From an uncultured Lentisphaeria bacterium (GTDB taxonomy: Bacteria; Verrucomicrobiota; Lentisphaeria; Victivallales; Victivallaceae), in NCBI GenBank assembly GCA_903831825.1, contig CAIKZE010000226.1:1-37045 (forward strand): a stretch of DNA of 37,045 nt, written 5' to 3'. The notes under the pieces are model-generated. The model was not told the origin of the DNA, did not search any database, and worked only from the letters and a program-made list of their open reading frames with translations. This document shows positions 8,714 through 16,340 of this stretch, one piece after another. Each line of letters starts with the position of its first letter. The first letter of the stretch is position 1. The translations under genes were made by a program, and so were the position numbers.

Positions 8714-9682
8714 ATGTTTAACCTGTTTCAGTTGATCCGAAACACCTTTAGAGAATGTATTCGTGAGCCGATCTTTTTCATCCTGTTAATAACAGCGCTG
8801 ACCCTGATCGGCCATTTTCCTTCGGTAACACTGTTTGTCTTCTCTGAACAGATGAAACTGGTGGTCGACAGTTCAATGGCCACCAGTCTGGTGTTCGGAC
8901 TTTTTGCGGCAGTGCTTTGCGCCAGCCACACGGTTTCACGTGAAATGCGCAACGGCACGGTTCTGCTGCTGCTTTCCAAGCCGGTTTACCGCTGGACTTT
9001 TATTGTCGCTAAAATATTCGGCATTATCTCCGCGGTAACTCTCTTTGTATTCATCTGCAATGTCGCGACGATTATTTCCGTATATATTGCCAAAGATCAG
9101 TTCCAGTTGGACATGACGGCGTATTATATTTTCTTCAGTATCCTGATTATTGCGTCAACCATCGGCTGTCTGAGTAATTTCCTTTACGGCAAATCGTTTT
9201 CCTCCACCGCAATATGGATGATCGCGGTATTGCTTCCGCTTTATTGCCTGTATCTGTTCTCTTTTCAGGTGCGTCCGGATGAAATCATACTGAATGACTT
9301 GCTTGTTGCTCTGTCTCTTCTGTTCTTCTCGGTTGCGACCATGGCGACGATTACGGTAGTATTCTCGACCCGGCTGGAAATGGTGGCGAATCTGACGGTT
9401 TGCTGCGTGATTTTCTTCCTGGGGCTGGTTTCAAACTACCTGTTTCAGCGTCCCGACGATATGGGCAATTCCGCACTGCTCGATTTTATTTGCGGATTCT
9501 TTTATGCACTGCTCCCGAACTGGCAGTTTTTCTGGATGGCAGACGCGTTAGCCACCAGACAGCCGATTCCGGTATCATATCTGCTGTGGGCTGGACTTTA
9601 TGTAATTCTATATATAAGCTTCTGCAGCATGTGGGCGGTAGGGGTTTTCCAGTCACGCGAAATAGCCAAAGATTCGCGCTGA
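8714..9682 (+). CDS. ABC-2 type transporter permease
   Basis: 322 aa integral membrane protein with about six or seven hydrophobic helices (near residues 20-38, 58-75, 100-128, 138-155, 168-186, 205-225 and 245-315). The N-terminal sequence through the cytoplasmic-loop motif SREMRNGTVLLLLSKPVYR is typical of ABC-2 permeases of the NosY/GldF sort, in which a short loop contacts the ATPase. No ATP-binding subunit gene adjoins it, so the ATPase must be encoded elsewhere or be shared. It follows the exported protein by 27 bp. It converges on the NusG-like gene with only 15 bp between stops and no visible terminator. The substrate is unknown. Confidence 0.8.
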   Translation: MFNLFQLIRNTFRECIREPIFFILLITALTLIGHFPSVTLFVFSEQMKLVVDSSMATSLVFGLFAAVLCASHTVSREMRNGTVLLLLSKPVYRWTFIVAKIFGIISAVTLFVFICNVATIISVYIAKDQFQLDMTAYYIFFSILIIASTIGCLSNFLYGKSFSSTAIWMIAVLLPLYCLYLFSFQVRPDEIILNDLLVALSLLFFSVATMATITVVFSTRLEMVANLTVCCVIFFLGLVSNYLFQRPDDMGNSALLDFICGFFYALLPNWQFFWMADALATRQPIPVSYLLWAGLYVILYISFCSMWAVGVFQSREIAKDSR

Positions 9683-9697
9683 TTCTTTATTCCTGCT

Positions 9698-10219
9698 TCA
9701 TTTTTCGATCGGTTCCAGCGAATCGGCATCAACTTCCACCGAGGCGGACTGGCCTAATATCTCGACATTCACACTTATAACCGTCTTGTTCTTGCGGTAT
9801 TCGATTATTCCGGTAATGCCTTTAAACGGGCCGGTGCTGATTTCGACAGGCGTTCCGACAACGAGTTCCGGCTTGATAACGATATCTTCTTTTAAAACAA
9901 GTTCTTCAAACGCCCTGACCGCATCCAGTTCTTTCAGCAGTGAAGCTTCACTCTTTTCTTCGATATTAATTCTATAAAGGACCGCATTGGATAAAACAAT
10001 GGTTCGGTAAATATCTTCAGACAACAGACAGAAAACATATCCGGGAAACATCGGCAGCATAAATTTCATGGTCCGTTTGCCGTAGTGGTGCAATTTCGTG
10101 AGCAATGGCAAATAACATTCAACACCATGCGCGGCACAATATTCTCTCAGTTTTTTTTCCTGCCGCGGCTTGGTTCTGACTGGCGTCCAGCAGAATCCAG
10201 CGCAATGTTCAAATTTCAT
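9698..10219 (-). CDS. NusG/RfaH-family transcription antitermination factor
   Basis: 173 aa. Residues 5-100 form the NGN domain that binds RNA polymerase, including LPMFPGYVF (55-63). Residues 120-150 form a KOW motif (GTPVEISTGPFKGITGII). This is the NusG-like layout of specialised paralogues (RfaH, UpxY, LoaP) that act on long envelope or polysaccharide operons. Housekeeping NusG usually sits beside secE and rplK, which are absent here. I chose the ATG at 10219 because it overlaps the stop of the upstream DciA-like gene as ATGA (10216-10219) and has GGGAG upstream; an in-frame ATG at 10240 is possible. It is the last gene of a three-gene minus-strand unit. Its target operon cannot be deduced. 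Confidence 0.85.
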   Translation of the reverse strand: MKFEHCAGFCWTPVRTKPRQEKKLREYCAAHGVECYLPLLTKLHHYGKRTMKFMLPMFPGYVFCLLSEDIYRTIVLSNAVLYRINIEEKSEASLLKELDAVRAFEELVLKEDIVIKPELVVGTPVEISTGPFKGITGIIEYRKNKTVISVNVEILGQSASVEVDADSLEPIEK

Positions 10220-10644
10220 TTTTGCTGCTCTCCCGACCATTTTTCATCCGGGGATCTGCCGCCCGGCACAAATTTGACATCATCACAAAAGTCATCTCCG
10301 ATAATCTTTTTAATCTTCATGATAAGCTGTTTTTTAACCGGCCCGTTAAGTTCACGCAGCCAGGCGCTGTGAAAAACCTCGACATAAGCCACCCGGTTCT
10401 TAATATTAAGCGGCGAGGACACTGCCGCAATCTGCCGGCCTGATATAAGCTCCCATTTTTCACGTAATTTCATTATCTGCAAAGTTTCTTCAGACAATAT
10501 TCTGCTTAAAATCTTTTCGGCGGTATCACTGACAGACACCGGACGCGGACAATATGCAACTATTTCCATATCGGCCCGGTTTTTGCCGTACCAGTCGCAC
10601 AATACTTCATAAGTATTGTAAAAGCTTTTTTTCATTTTTCCCAT
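10216..10644 (-). CDS. DUF721/DciA-like protein
   Basis: About 142 aa. The C-terminal 90 residues match the DUF721/DciA pattern: LREKWELISGRQIA, then NRVAYVEVFHSAWLREL, then a helix ending IKKIIGDDF. DciA proteins are thought to load or support the replicative helicase DnaB in bacteria lacking DnaC. The N-terminal 50 residues are basic and less conserved. The ATG at 10644 has GAGGGA just upstream; a longer frame starting at 10671 exists but lacks a good ribosome-binding site. The stop overlaps the start of the NusG-like gene by four bases, so translation is coupled. Confidence 0.7.
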   Translation of the reverse strand: MGKMKKSFYNTYEVLCDWYGKNRADMEIVAYCPRPVSVSDTAEKILSRILSEETLQIMKLREKWELISGRQIAAVSSPLNIKNRVAYVEVFHSAWLRELNGPVKKQLIMKIKKIIGDDFCDDVKFVPGGRSPDEKWSGEQQK

Positions 10645-10698
10645 ATATTCCCTCAGTCCGGATGACATCATAAAATGTCAGGGCACAATCCTCCCCGG

Positions 10699-11061
10699 CT
10701 AGAACCCGCAGAATCGTACCGGCAGCATAACGGTGTGGAAAGCCAGTTTGAACGGCGCCACAAGCCCCAGCACCATGTTGCGGATACCGTCTGTAAAGAA
10801 GCCGAACGGAGCGCCCAGCGTGGCCTGAAGCACACCAAGCGGCAGCCGGAAGATGTCGATTATATCCATCCCCATATCCATAAACCCCTTCAGCCCGCCT
10901 TTAAGTCCGCGCAAAACATAAGGTTGCGCTTTCTCGGCGGCGGCTATCGCCACAGGAGCCAGCAGGGCGATTGTTATCGGATCCATGGCTTTGGCCTGCG
11001 GGGCAGGAAAAAGCATGAACGCCAAACCAATCAAAATTATCAGCAATATAGTTTTTCTCAT
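10699..11061 (-). CDS. Small exported hydrophobic protein, unknown function
   Basis: 120 aa from the ATG at 11061 (MRKTIL); a frame from 11076 adds five residues. Residues 1-24 form a signal peptide (MRKTILLIILIGLAFML then PAPQAKA). The mature part is short, Gly/Met-rich and amphipathic, with a run of Ala/Ile (ITIALLAPVAIAAAEKA) and several aromatic residues near the C-terminus. No family is recognised. A promoter fits at 11092-11119. It precedes the DciA-like gene by about 54 bp on the same strand and may be cotranscribed with it and the NusG-like factor. Confidence 0.6.
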   Translation of the reverse strand: MRKTILLIILIGLAFMLFPAPQAKAMDPITIALLAPVAIAAAEKAQPYVLRGLKGGLKGFMDMGMDIIDIFRLPLGVLQATLGAPFGFFTDGIRNMVLGLVAPFKLAFHTVMLPVRFCGF

Positions 11062-11091
11062 CAGGCATCCCATCATTATGAAACAAGGATG

Positions 11092-11119
11092 AATATAAAC
11101 CGGAAATTCATAAAAACAA
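11092..11119 (-). promoter_or_regulatory. Candidate sigma70 promoter for the small exported protein operon
   Basis: On the minus strand, TTGTTT (11114-11119), a 16-bp spacer and TATATT (11092-11097). Transcription would start near 11085, about 24 bases before the ATG at 11061. Confidence 0.5.
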
Positions 11120-11220
11120 TAAGATTTTTTAACCCTTTAAATTAAAATTATTCTATGCTGTATTCCAAGTCAATGGACATTACCCGGCAGAGGCCAAAAA
11201 CAACATGATTCCATTAAAAA

Positions 11221-12024
11221 TTATTGGTTCTGCTTCGCTTTCCGCCAAAGCATTTCCATTTCCTCCAGCGAAGCTTCGGTAAGGGTTTTGCCGGCGGCTT
11301 TAAGCTCTTTTTCTATATACTGAAACCTGGTTTTGAATTTTCGCGTAGCGGCATTAAGCAAATCTTCAGGGGTGGCGCGGTCGCGGAACCGGATCAGATT
11401 CACCATGGAAAACAATGCGTCGCCGATCTCTTCATCCACATGTTCCTGATTGCCGGAAGCCATCGCGGCTTTAAGTTCCGCCAGCTCTTCTTCGATCTTT
11501 TCCATGATTTGCGCTTCCGAGCTCCAGTCAAAGCCATATTTGGCGGCTTTTCGCTGCGCGGCCCGCGCGGTCAGCAGCGCCGACAAACTCCGGGGAATGC
11601 CGTCCAGCACCGACTCCGGCGCAACGCGATTCTTCTTTTCGCGCTGTTTTATTTTTTCCCAGACGACCACCACATCATCCGCCGACTTGGCTTGAACATC
11701 ACCGAAGACGTGCGGATGCCGGCGAATCATCTTGTTGATTATACCCGCAAGCACATCATTGAAATGAAAATGTCCTTTTTCATTGGCGATAACACAATTG
11801 AACACAATATTCATCAGGACATCTCCAAGCTCTTCACAAATCCCCTCCTGATCATTATTGTCTATCGCATCAATCAGTTCCGCGCATTCTTCCGCCAGAT
11901 ACAGTTTCAACGTCTCATGCGTCTGCTCTCTGTCCCAGGGACAACCTTCAGGGGAACGCAGTTTTTCCATTACTTTCAGCAGTTCCTCGGCGGAAACTCC
12001 TGCCTGATGTTCTTTCTTATCCAT
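11221..12024 (-). CDS. mazG: MazG nucleoside triphosphate pyrophosphohydrolase
   Basis: 267 aa, the usual length of two-domain MazG (E. coli 263 aa). The hallmark N-terminal block LRSPEGCPWDREQTHETLK (22-40) leads into the metal-binding EECAE (45-49) and EELGD (64-68) motifs. The second MazG domain has EEELAELK and DEEIGDALFSMVN. The enzyme hydrolyses NTPs to NMP and PPi and is thought to clean the nucleotide pool and lower (p)ppGpp. The ATG at 12024 is chosen because AAGGTGA lies six bases upstream; a longer frame to 12084 would overlap the Smr gene. It follows the Smr gene by 14 bp, so the two form an operon. Confidence 0.93.
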   Translation of the reverse strand: MDKKEHQAGVSAEELLKVMEKLRSPEGCPWDREQTHETLKLYLAEECAELIDAIDNNDQEGICEELGDVLMNIVFNCVIANEKGHFHFNDVLAGIINKMIRRHPHVFGDVQAKSADDVVVVWEKIKQREKKNRVAPESVLDGIPRSLSALLTARAAQRKAAKYGFDWSSEAQIMEKIEEELAELKAAMASGNQEHVDEEIGDALFSMVNLIRFRDRATPEDLLNAATRKFKTRFQYIEKELKAAGKTLTEASLEEMEMLWRKAKQNQ

Positions 12025-12038
12025 AATTTCACCTTGAT

Positions 12039-12287
12039 TTAAGTATAGATGATGGTAACGCCATCGCCGCCGGGAATATTCCAATCTTCCCCAAACTCAT
12101 ATCCTTTGATATATTTGTTATTTTCGAGATAATCCCTTATCGCTTTCCGCAATTTTCCGTCGCCTTTGCCGTGAATGACCATCACACTCTTGCCGCGACG
12201 GGAAAAACAGATTGCCCGCACTTTACTCACGGCGTCTTCCGCTTTACAGCCGTGCAGATCAATTTGAATGTCATAGTTAAACTTCAT
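12039..12287 (-). CDS. Small Smr-domain protein
   Basis: 82 aa consisting almost entirely of an Smr domain, the C-terminal nuclease-like module of MutS2. The signatures are DLHGCKAEDAV near the start and VIHGKGDGKLRKAIRDYL in the middle (the HGxGxG loop). Stand-alone Smr proteins bind or nick branched DNA or act on ribosome-bound RNA; the exact role here is unknown. It is the first gene of the smr-mazG operon and is divergent from the tRNA-Asp genes. A TTGAAC-16-TAATAT promoter lies about 50 bp upstream. Confidence 0.88.
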   Translation of the reverse strand: MKFNYDIQIDLHGCKAEDAVSKVRAICFSRRGKSVMVIHGKGDGKLRKAIRDYLENNKYIKGYEFGEDWNIPGGDGVTIIYT

Positions 12288-12333
12288 CGGCTGCCTGATC
12301 CGTTATTTTGGGAACTTTCGTGTCAACTTTATA

Positions 12334-12361
12334 ATATTAAAAAAAAATCTTCGAAGTTCAA
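12334..12361 (-). promoter_or_regulatory. Candidate promoter for smr-mazG
   Basis: On the minus strand, TTGAAC (12356-12361), a 16-bp spacer and TAATAT (12334-12339), leaving a leader of about 40 bases before the Smr start. Confidence 0.5.
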
Positions 12362-12441
12362 GTATGATTAGAAAATAACCGCTTTAAAATTGACAAAACT
12401 GATTTTTTTATGCTTTTTTAAATTTTACGGGGTTTTCCTGC

Positions 12442-12469
12442 TTGCAAAAAAGACGTTATGAGTTACATT
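12442..12469 (+). promoter_or_regulatory. Candidate promoter for the tRNA-Asp pair
   Basis: TTGCAA (12442-12447), a 16-bp spacer and TACATT (12464-12469), ending 21 bases before the first tRNA. The position suits a tRNA promoter, but the -10 is weak. Confidence 0.4.
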
Positions 12470-12490
12470 TTGTACCGCTAAATAAAAAGT

Positions 12491-12567
12491 GGGGGAGTAG
12501 CTCAATTGGTTAGAGTACCACCCTGTCACGGTGGATGTTGCGGGTTCGAGTCCCGTCTCTCTCGCCA
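12491..12567 (+). tRNA. tRNA-Asp (GUC), copy 1
   Basis: 77 nt with encoded CCA. The acceptor stem pairs GGGGGAG with CTCTCTC, followed by discriminator G. The anticodon stem CCACC/GGTGG encloses CTGTCAC, giving anticodon GTC. The T-arm has GCGGG TTCGAGT CCCGT. The sequence is identical to the copy at 12599-12675. Confidence 0.96.
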
Positions 12568-12598
12568 CTTATTTTTTAGCATGGTACCGCTTAATAGC

Positions 12599-12675
12599 GG
12601 GGGAGTAGCTCAATTGGTTAGAGTACCACCCTGTCACGGTGGATGTTGCGGGTTCGAGTCCCGTCTCTCTCGCCA
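12599..12675 (+). tRNA. tRNA-Asp (GUC), copy 2
   Basis: Identical base for base to the first copy over all 77 nt. The 31-bp spacer repeats the TACCGCT-like sequence found just before copy 1, so a unit of roughly 108 bp was duplicated in tandem. The two are probably cotranscribed and processed. Confidence 0.96.
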
Positions 12676-12727
12676 TTTTTATGCCCGCTGTATTGGCTTC
12701 ATTCTCTCCATATTTTTCTAATCTGAA

Positions 12728-13834
12728 TTATGACGATTCCTGATTCGCAGTCTTATCGTTACTTCTTTTTCTGAATACCCAGTAGGAACAAGCCGCCAGC
12801 AGTAACATTTCCATCCAAAAGTCCAGTAGTGGACCGCCATCAATTTTGACGCCGCCAACATTAACCCTGGCCGCTTCCTGCAGAGAAACAATGCCGTATT
12901 GCGGCCACAGTTCGGCATTTTTTTCAATGTGCAGCGAGCCTTTCATAATCACATGGTCCTTCCATAATGGCGGCATTTGCGAGTTGTTTTTGGGATAGAC
13001 CGGAACCGTGTTATAAATCGTCACTGCCTGGCCGCTATCCCAGGACTTGCCGGTGACCATTAGTTGCGGCGGCGTGCCGGTGTCGTCGCGTCCGGAGATA
13101 TATCCAGCCACCAGGACAGTCCGCTGATCCAGGGACAGCAACTCCGGCGGCAGTTTTTGCGCGGATTCGACCGTGCCTAAAGCCGCGAAATCGAACAACG
13201 GCAGTCGGGTCCGGGCGGCAACATCGGCGGGCTTTTCATCCGGGGCCTCGTCCGCCGCTGAAACTGCCTTTGCACCTTCCATCCGGTAGATATAACCCTG
13301 CGACGGCTGCGGGTCAATAATGAATTTTCCTGTGACGGCAACCGGCGCCAGGCGTTCTAATTTGACCGGCATCTTCATTTCCACCAACAGATATTGGTTA
13401 TACTGCGGACGTGGGCCGTAGCAGCAGGTTTGAGTCGTTCGTATCAGGCAGAAAGTTTTGATCGAATTGCCCTCTTCAAGCGGGTACATGAAACCGATGC
13501 AGGTAACTTCTTTGCCGTTGAGTTTGCTCAATCCGGACGGACACGGCGGCGGCGATTGGGGCGTGTAGACCCATTGTTCCAGCAAAGCGAAATGCAGAAT
13601 CGGCGAGCCTTCACCGGCTTGTTCTTTCTCTTCTATGCCGATGAAAGTATGCCCGAGAAGATTGGTTTCGATACGGACTACCGGCGCTAAACCGCCATTC
13701 TGCTGTAACCGTTGCAGCCGCCAGCGGTATTCCATGTGGTTGACGGCAATCAGCAGCAGCAATAACAGCAGCACGAAAAACGGCCACCGCCTCCGGCGGC
13801 CCCGGCAATTACTATTGACTTCTTCTTGTTTCAT
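12728..13834 (-). CDS. Membrane-anchored DUF3299-like protein of the zinc operon
   Basis: 368 aa. An Arg-rich N-terminus precedes a membrane anchor (18-31), and a second hydrophobic helix lies near the C-terminus (about 334-352). Around residues 105-155 the block LNGKEVTCIGFMYPLE, then FCLIRTTQTCCYGP and NQYLLVEM, fits the DUF3299 pattern (a conserved GFM-P segment with a Cys pair). A similar beta-rich segment follows, including LDQRTVLVAGYI. DUF3299 proteins occur with LolD/FtsX-type ABC systems in zinc-responsive operons such as PA4063-PA4066 of Pseudomonas aeruginosa. Here it is the last of five same-strand genes. It may receive or hold metal in the periplasm; this is inferred from context. 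Confidence 0.68.
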   Translation of the reverse strand: MKQEEVNSNCRGRRRRWPFFVLLLLLLLIAVNHMEYRWRLQRLQQNGGLAPVVRIETNLLGHTFIGIEEKEQAGEGSPILHFALLEQWVYTPQSPPPCPSGLSKLNGKEVTCIGFMYPLEEGNSIKTFCLIRTTQTCCYGPRPQYNQYLLVEMKMPVKLERLAPVAVTGKFIIDPQPSQGYIYRMEGAKAVSAADEAPDEKPADVAARTRLPLFDFAALGTVESAQKLPPELLSLDQRTVLVAGYISGRDDTGTPPQLMVTGKSWDSGQAVTIYNTVPVYPKNNSQMPPLWKDHVIMKGSLHIEKNAELWPQYGIVSLQEAARVNVGGVKIDGGPLLDFWMEMLLLAACSYWVFRKRSNDKTANQESS

Positions 13835-13850
13835 ATTCTATACCTGCCAA

Positions 13851-14330
13851 TCAATCCGGATCGTAGCCGTTTGGATATTCGATCCGCAGCGTCTGGATTT
13901 TTCCTTTGAATTTAATGGTGGCGACGGCGACGAATTTCCCGGCGTTCTTCAGCCACTTGGCGGAACCTTCGAAAGCTGAGCAGTCGCCAACTTTTTCCTC
14001 GGCCAGTTCATCGGGTTTGGCGACAAGTACAAGCTTTTGAGTGCCATTTTTTTGCCCTTCCAGCGTTACCGCCAGCGTAATCTCGCTATCGCCAACGCGA
14101 ACGGCCTTGTCGGTATCGGTACCGCCGCCGACAAACCACAATTTCATGGTATTGCCGTCAATTCTTACTTCGGCGTGGCCGTTTTCGCAAGAACCGATGG
14201 CATTGAGACATCCGTGATGAATGGTTTTGTGAACGCCTTCCTTCACGTTCTCCATAGCCGTCATTGCCGTGGTCAGTCCGAACAGCAGGGCAACGGCAAT
14301 GACCAGTTTTTCTGTCAGTTTATTAAACAT
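13851..14330 (-). CDS. Small exported His/Cys protein, presumed periplasmic zinc binder
   Basis: 159 aa. The ATG at 14330 is preferred because AGGA lies at proper spacing; another ATG is two codons upstream. Residues 1-25 form a signal peptide (MFNKLTEKLVIAVALLFG to TAMTA). Just after cleavage comes a metal-site-like cluster with His34, His38, His39, Cys41, Cys48 and His52. The rest is a small beta-rich domain. It occupies the operon place held by the small zinc-related periplasmic protein in PA4063-like loci, but I cannot assign it firmly to that family. It lies 14 bp after the permease gene and 16 bp before the DUF3299-like gene. Confidence 0.65.
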   Translation of the reverse strand: MFNKLTEKLVIAVALLFGLTTAMTAMENVKEGVHKTIHHGCLNAIGSCENGHAEVRIDGNTMKLWFVGGGTDTDKAVRVGDSEITLAVTLEGQKNGTQKLVLVAKPDELAEEKVGDCSAFEGSAKWLKNAGKFVAVATIKFKGKIQTLRIEYPNGYDPD

Positions 14331-14344
14331 ATTCATTCCTGTGG

Positions 14345-15595
14345 TTATGAGATTGGAGTGAGGTTTTTTAAAACGCCAAGGCGGTATGCCTGAACTGCCG
14401 GAACCGCGCCGGCCAGCAGGCCCAGCAGTATCACCACCGGCAGAATATAGAGGTCTGCGGTCGAAACATACGCCGCCGAAAAACGCAGTCCGGTTTCCGC
14501 CCGGATAAATTCTCCGCCGATGGACACGATCAGATGTCCGAGCGCAATGCCCAGCGCCGCTCCGGCGGCGGACATGAACAGCGATTCGCACAACATCAGT
14601 CCCATCACGGTGCGCCGGGTCGCGCCGAGACAGCGCAGCAGCGCCAGGTCGCGCCGCCGTTCCCGCAGCGCCGACAGCAGCGCGATAAACAGAAACAGCA
14701 GCGCCAGCAGCGTCACCAGCAGCGCGATCCCCATAATCACCAGGTCAACCCAGCCGATAATGCTGAACAGCCGCGGCAGCACCTCGTTGGGAATCACCAG
14801 TTGCGCCTGGCTGGACTGGTTGATGCTGTATTTCAAATCCTGAATTCCGGGATGGATGACTCCGTTCCGGATGCGTTTTATTTTCAGATAAGCGCCGCTG
14901 ATTTCGCGGTGTTCTTCGTTTTGCGCCATCTCCTGAACTTCCCCGCCATGTCCTCCCAGCGTGTAAAAACTTTTCAGCGGAATGTAAATGGCGCGGTCAT
15001 GCGGCGTGCCGGTCGGAGCCATGATGCCGACAAAAGTGATGGTGTCGTTGACATGTACCGGATCGCCGGCATTGACCCCGCAAGTCGGGTTGAACGTCTT
15101 GCCAGGGGTAATGTTCAGCAGCCGGGCAGCCTCGTGACCGGCAACTGCTTCCTTGTTGCCGCTGAATGCCCGTCCCTGGCCGCCGTCGGCCGGCGCGAAT
15201 GAGAAATGTTGTCCCGGCAGATATTCGAAAGAAGTAAAGAAGTTTTCGTCAATGGCGTTGACCCGGAATCCGGCGTAGGAATGTCCGGTGATGAACGGGA
15301 TTCCCGATTCCACCACTTCCGAAGATAACACTTTCTTATAATAAGTCCACTTGACCTTGCCGGGCATTTCCTCCAGATGGTAAAGCGCGTTGAGCACGAT
15401 CTGCAGCGGGGAGCCCTTGGGTCCGAGAATGGCGTCCACCCCCAGCCCTTCCTGTGTGAAATTGCGATGCGTCTGTTCCCGCAACGAAACCACCGAATCC
15501 AGCAGAGCCACGCCCAGCGCAATACTGACTATCGCCAATGCGGTGGAGAGCCAATGGTGGCACAGGCTTTTCAATACAATCTGCCGGAATTTCAT
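14345..15595 (-). CDS. FtsX/LolC-like ABC transporter permease
   Basis: 416 aa. The topology is that of MacB/LolCE/FtsX permeases: one N-terminal helix (about 18-38), a large periplasmic domain (40-270), then three helices near 275-300, 330-350 and 375-400. The motif LRERRRDLALLRCLGATRR (about 305-323) is the conserved cytoplasmic coupling loop of the FtsX family. The ATG overlaps the stop of the LolD-like ATPase gene (15592-15595), so the pair forms one transporter. Such transporters usually act on periplasmic substrates or proteins (mechanotransmission) rather than import ions through a ZnuB-type channel. With a ZnuA-like protein upstream, a role in metal or metallophore handling is inferred. 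Confidence 0.87.
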   Translation of the reverse strand: MKFRQIVLKSLCHHWLSTALAIVSIALGVALLDSVVSLREQTHRNFTQEGLGVDAILGPKGSPLQIVLNALYHLEEMPGKVKWTYYKKVLSSEVVESGIPFITGHSYAGFRVNAIDENFFTSFEYLPGQHFSFAPADGGQGRAFSGNKEAVAGHEAARLLNITPGKTFNPTCGVNAGDPVHVNDTITFVGIMAPTGTPHDRAIYIPLKSFYTLGGHGGEVQEMAQNEEHREISGAYLKIKRIRNGVIHPGIQDLKYSINQSSQAQLVIPNEVLPRLFSIIGWVDLVIMGIALLVTLLALLFLFIALLSALRERRRDLALLRCLGATRRTVMGLMLCESLFMSAAGAALGIALGHLIVSIGGEFIRAETGLRFSAAYVSTADLYILPVVILLGLLAGAVPAVQAYRLGVLKNLTPIS

Positions 15596-16275
15596 TTTCC
15601 GCCTCCGTCCGCTTGCGCCCGATTGAGCTGCCGGAAGTCGATTTGACGTTCAAATTCCCGGGCAATTATGGTCTCGTGACTGACCACTACCAGCGCGCAA
15701 TTGTGTTCACCGCAGGCTTCGCGCAATAAACGCACGACTTCACCGGAATGATGAGGGTCCAGCGATCCGGTCGGTTCGTCGGCCAGTATCAGCTTGGGCT
15801 TTTTTACCAGTGCGCGGGCAATCGTGACCCGCTGCTGTTCGCCGATTGACATCTGGGACGGATAATGATGGTGGCGATGCGCCAGTCCCACCCGTTCAAG
15901 CAGCAGCATGGCCTGGTTCCTGTCCGGCCTCGCGCCGGGAGAAAAGGTTGCGCCGATAAGCACGTTTTCCAACGCGGTGTAGCCTTGCAGCAAATTGAAA
16001 CTCTGGAAAATATAGGAAAGGTTGCGGCCGCGAAACTTATCGCGCAAAGATTCGCTCATGCCGAACAACTCACATCCGCAGACTTCCACGCTTCCGCCGG
16101 TTGGCGGCAGCAATCCCGCCACAATATTCAACAGGGTGGATTTACCCGAGCCGGACGGCCCGAAAATTACCACCTGTTCCTGTGCGCCAATGGTCCACTC
16201 CGGAATTTCCAGCACCGGAAACGCTCCCGCTCCGGTACGATATTCCAGCAACAGTTCTTTTATTTTGACAATCAT
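15592..16275 (-). CDS. LolD/MacB-like ABC transporter ATPase
   Basis: 227 aa, the normal length for LolD-type ATPases. Walker A is GPSGSGKST (39-47), the Q-loop lies at YIFQSFNL (88-95), and Walker B with the catalytic Glu is LILADE (162-167), followed by PTGSLD. The switch His is at 200. The ABC signature reads MSIGEQQR (142-149) instead of LSGGQQQR. The pairing with an FtsX-like permease and the PTGSLD segment place it in the LolD/MacB/FtsE group. It overlaps the permease gene by four bases. Confidence 0.93.
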   Translation of the reverse strand: MIVKIKELLLEYRTGAGAFPVLEIPEWTIGAQEQVVIFGPSGSGKSTLLNIVAGLLPPTGGSVEVCGCELFGMSESLRDKFRGRNLSYIFQSFNLLQGYTALENVLIGATFSPGARPDRNQAMLLLERVGLAHRHHHYPSQMSIGEQQRVTIARALVKKPKLILADEPTGSLDPHHSGEVVRLLREACGEHNCALVVVSHETIIAREFERQIDFRQLNRAQADGGGK

Positions 16276-16340
16276 ATTTTTAATCTAGATTTTTTAGAAG
16301 TTATGGATGATAATATATCATTGCCTGTTTCTTTCACCAG

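Noticed and set aside
11224-12042. 272-residue plus-strand frame opposite mazG
   Set aside because: MazG has full family motifs on the other strand, and this frame shows none.
12506-12721. 71-residue frame across the tRNA genes
   Set aside because: It is a translation of two tRNAs and contains the same peptide twice because the tRNAs are identical.
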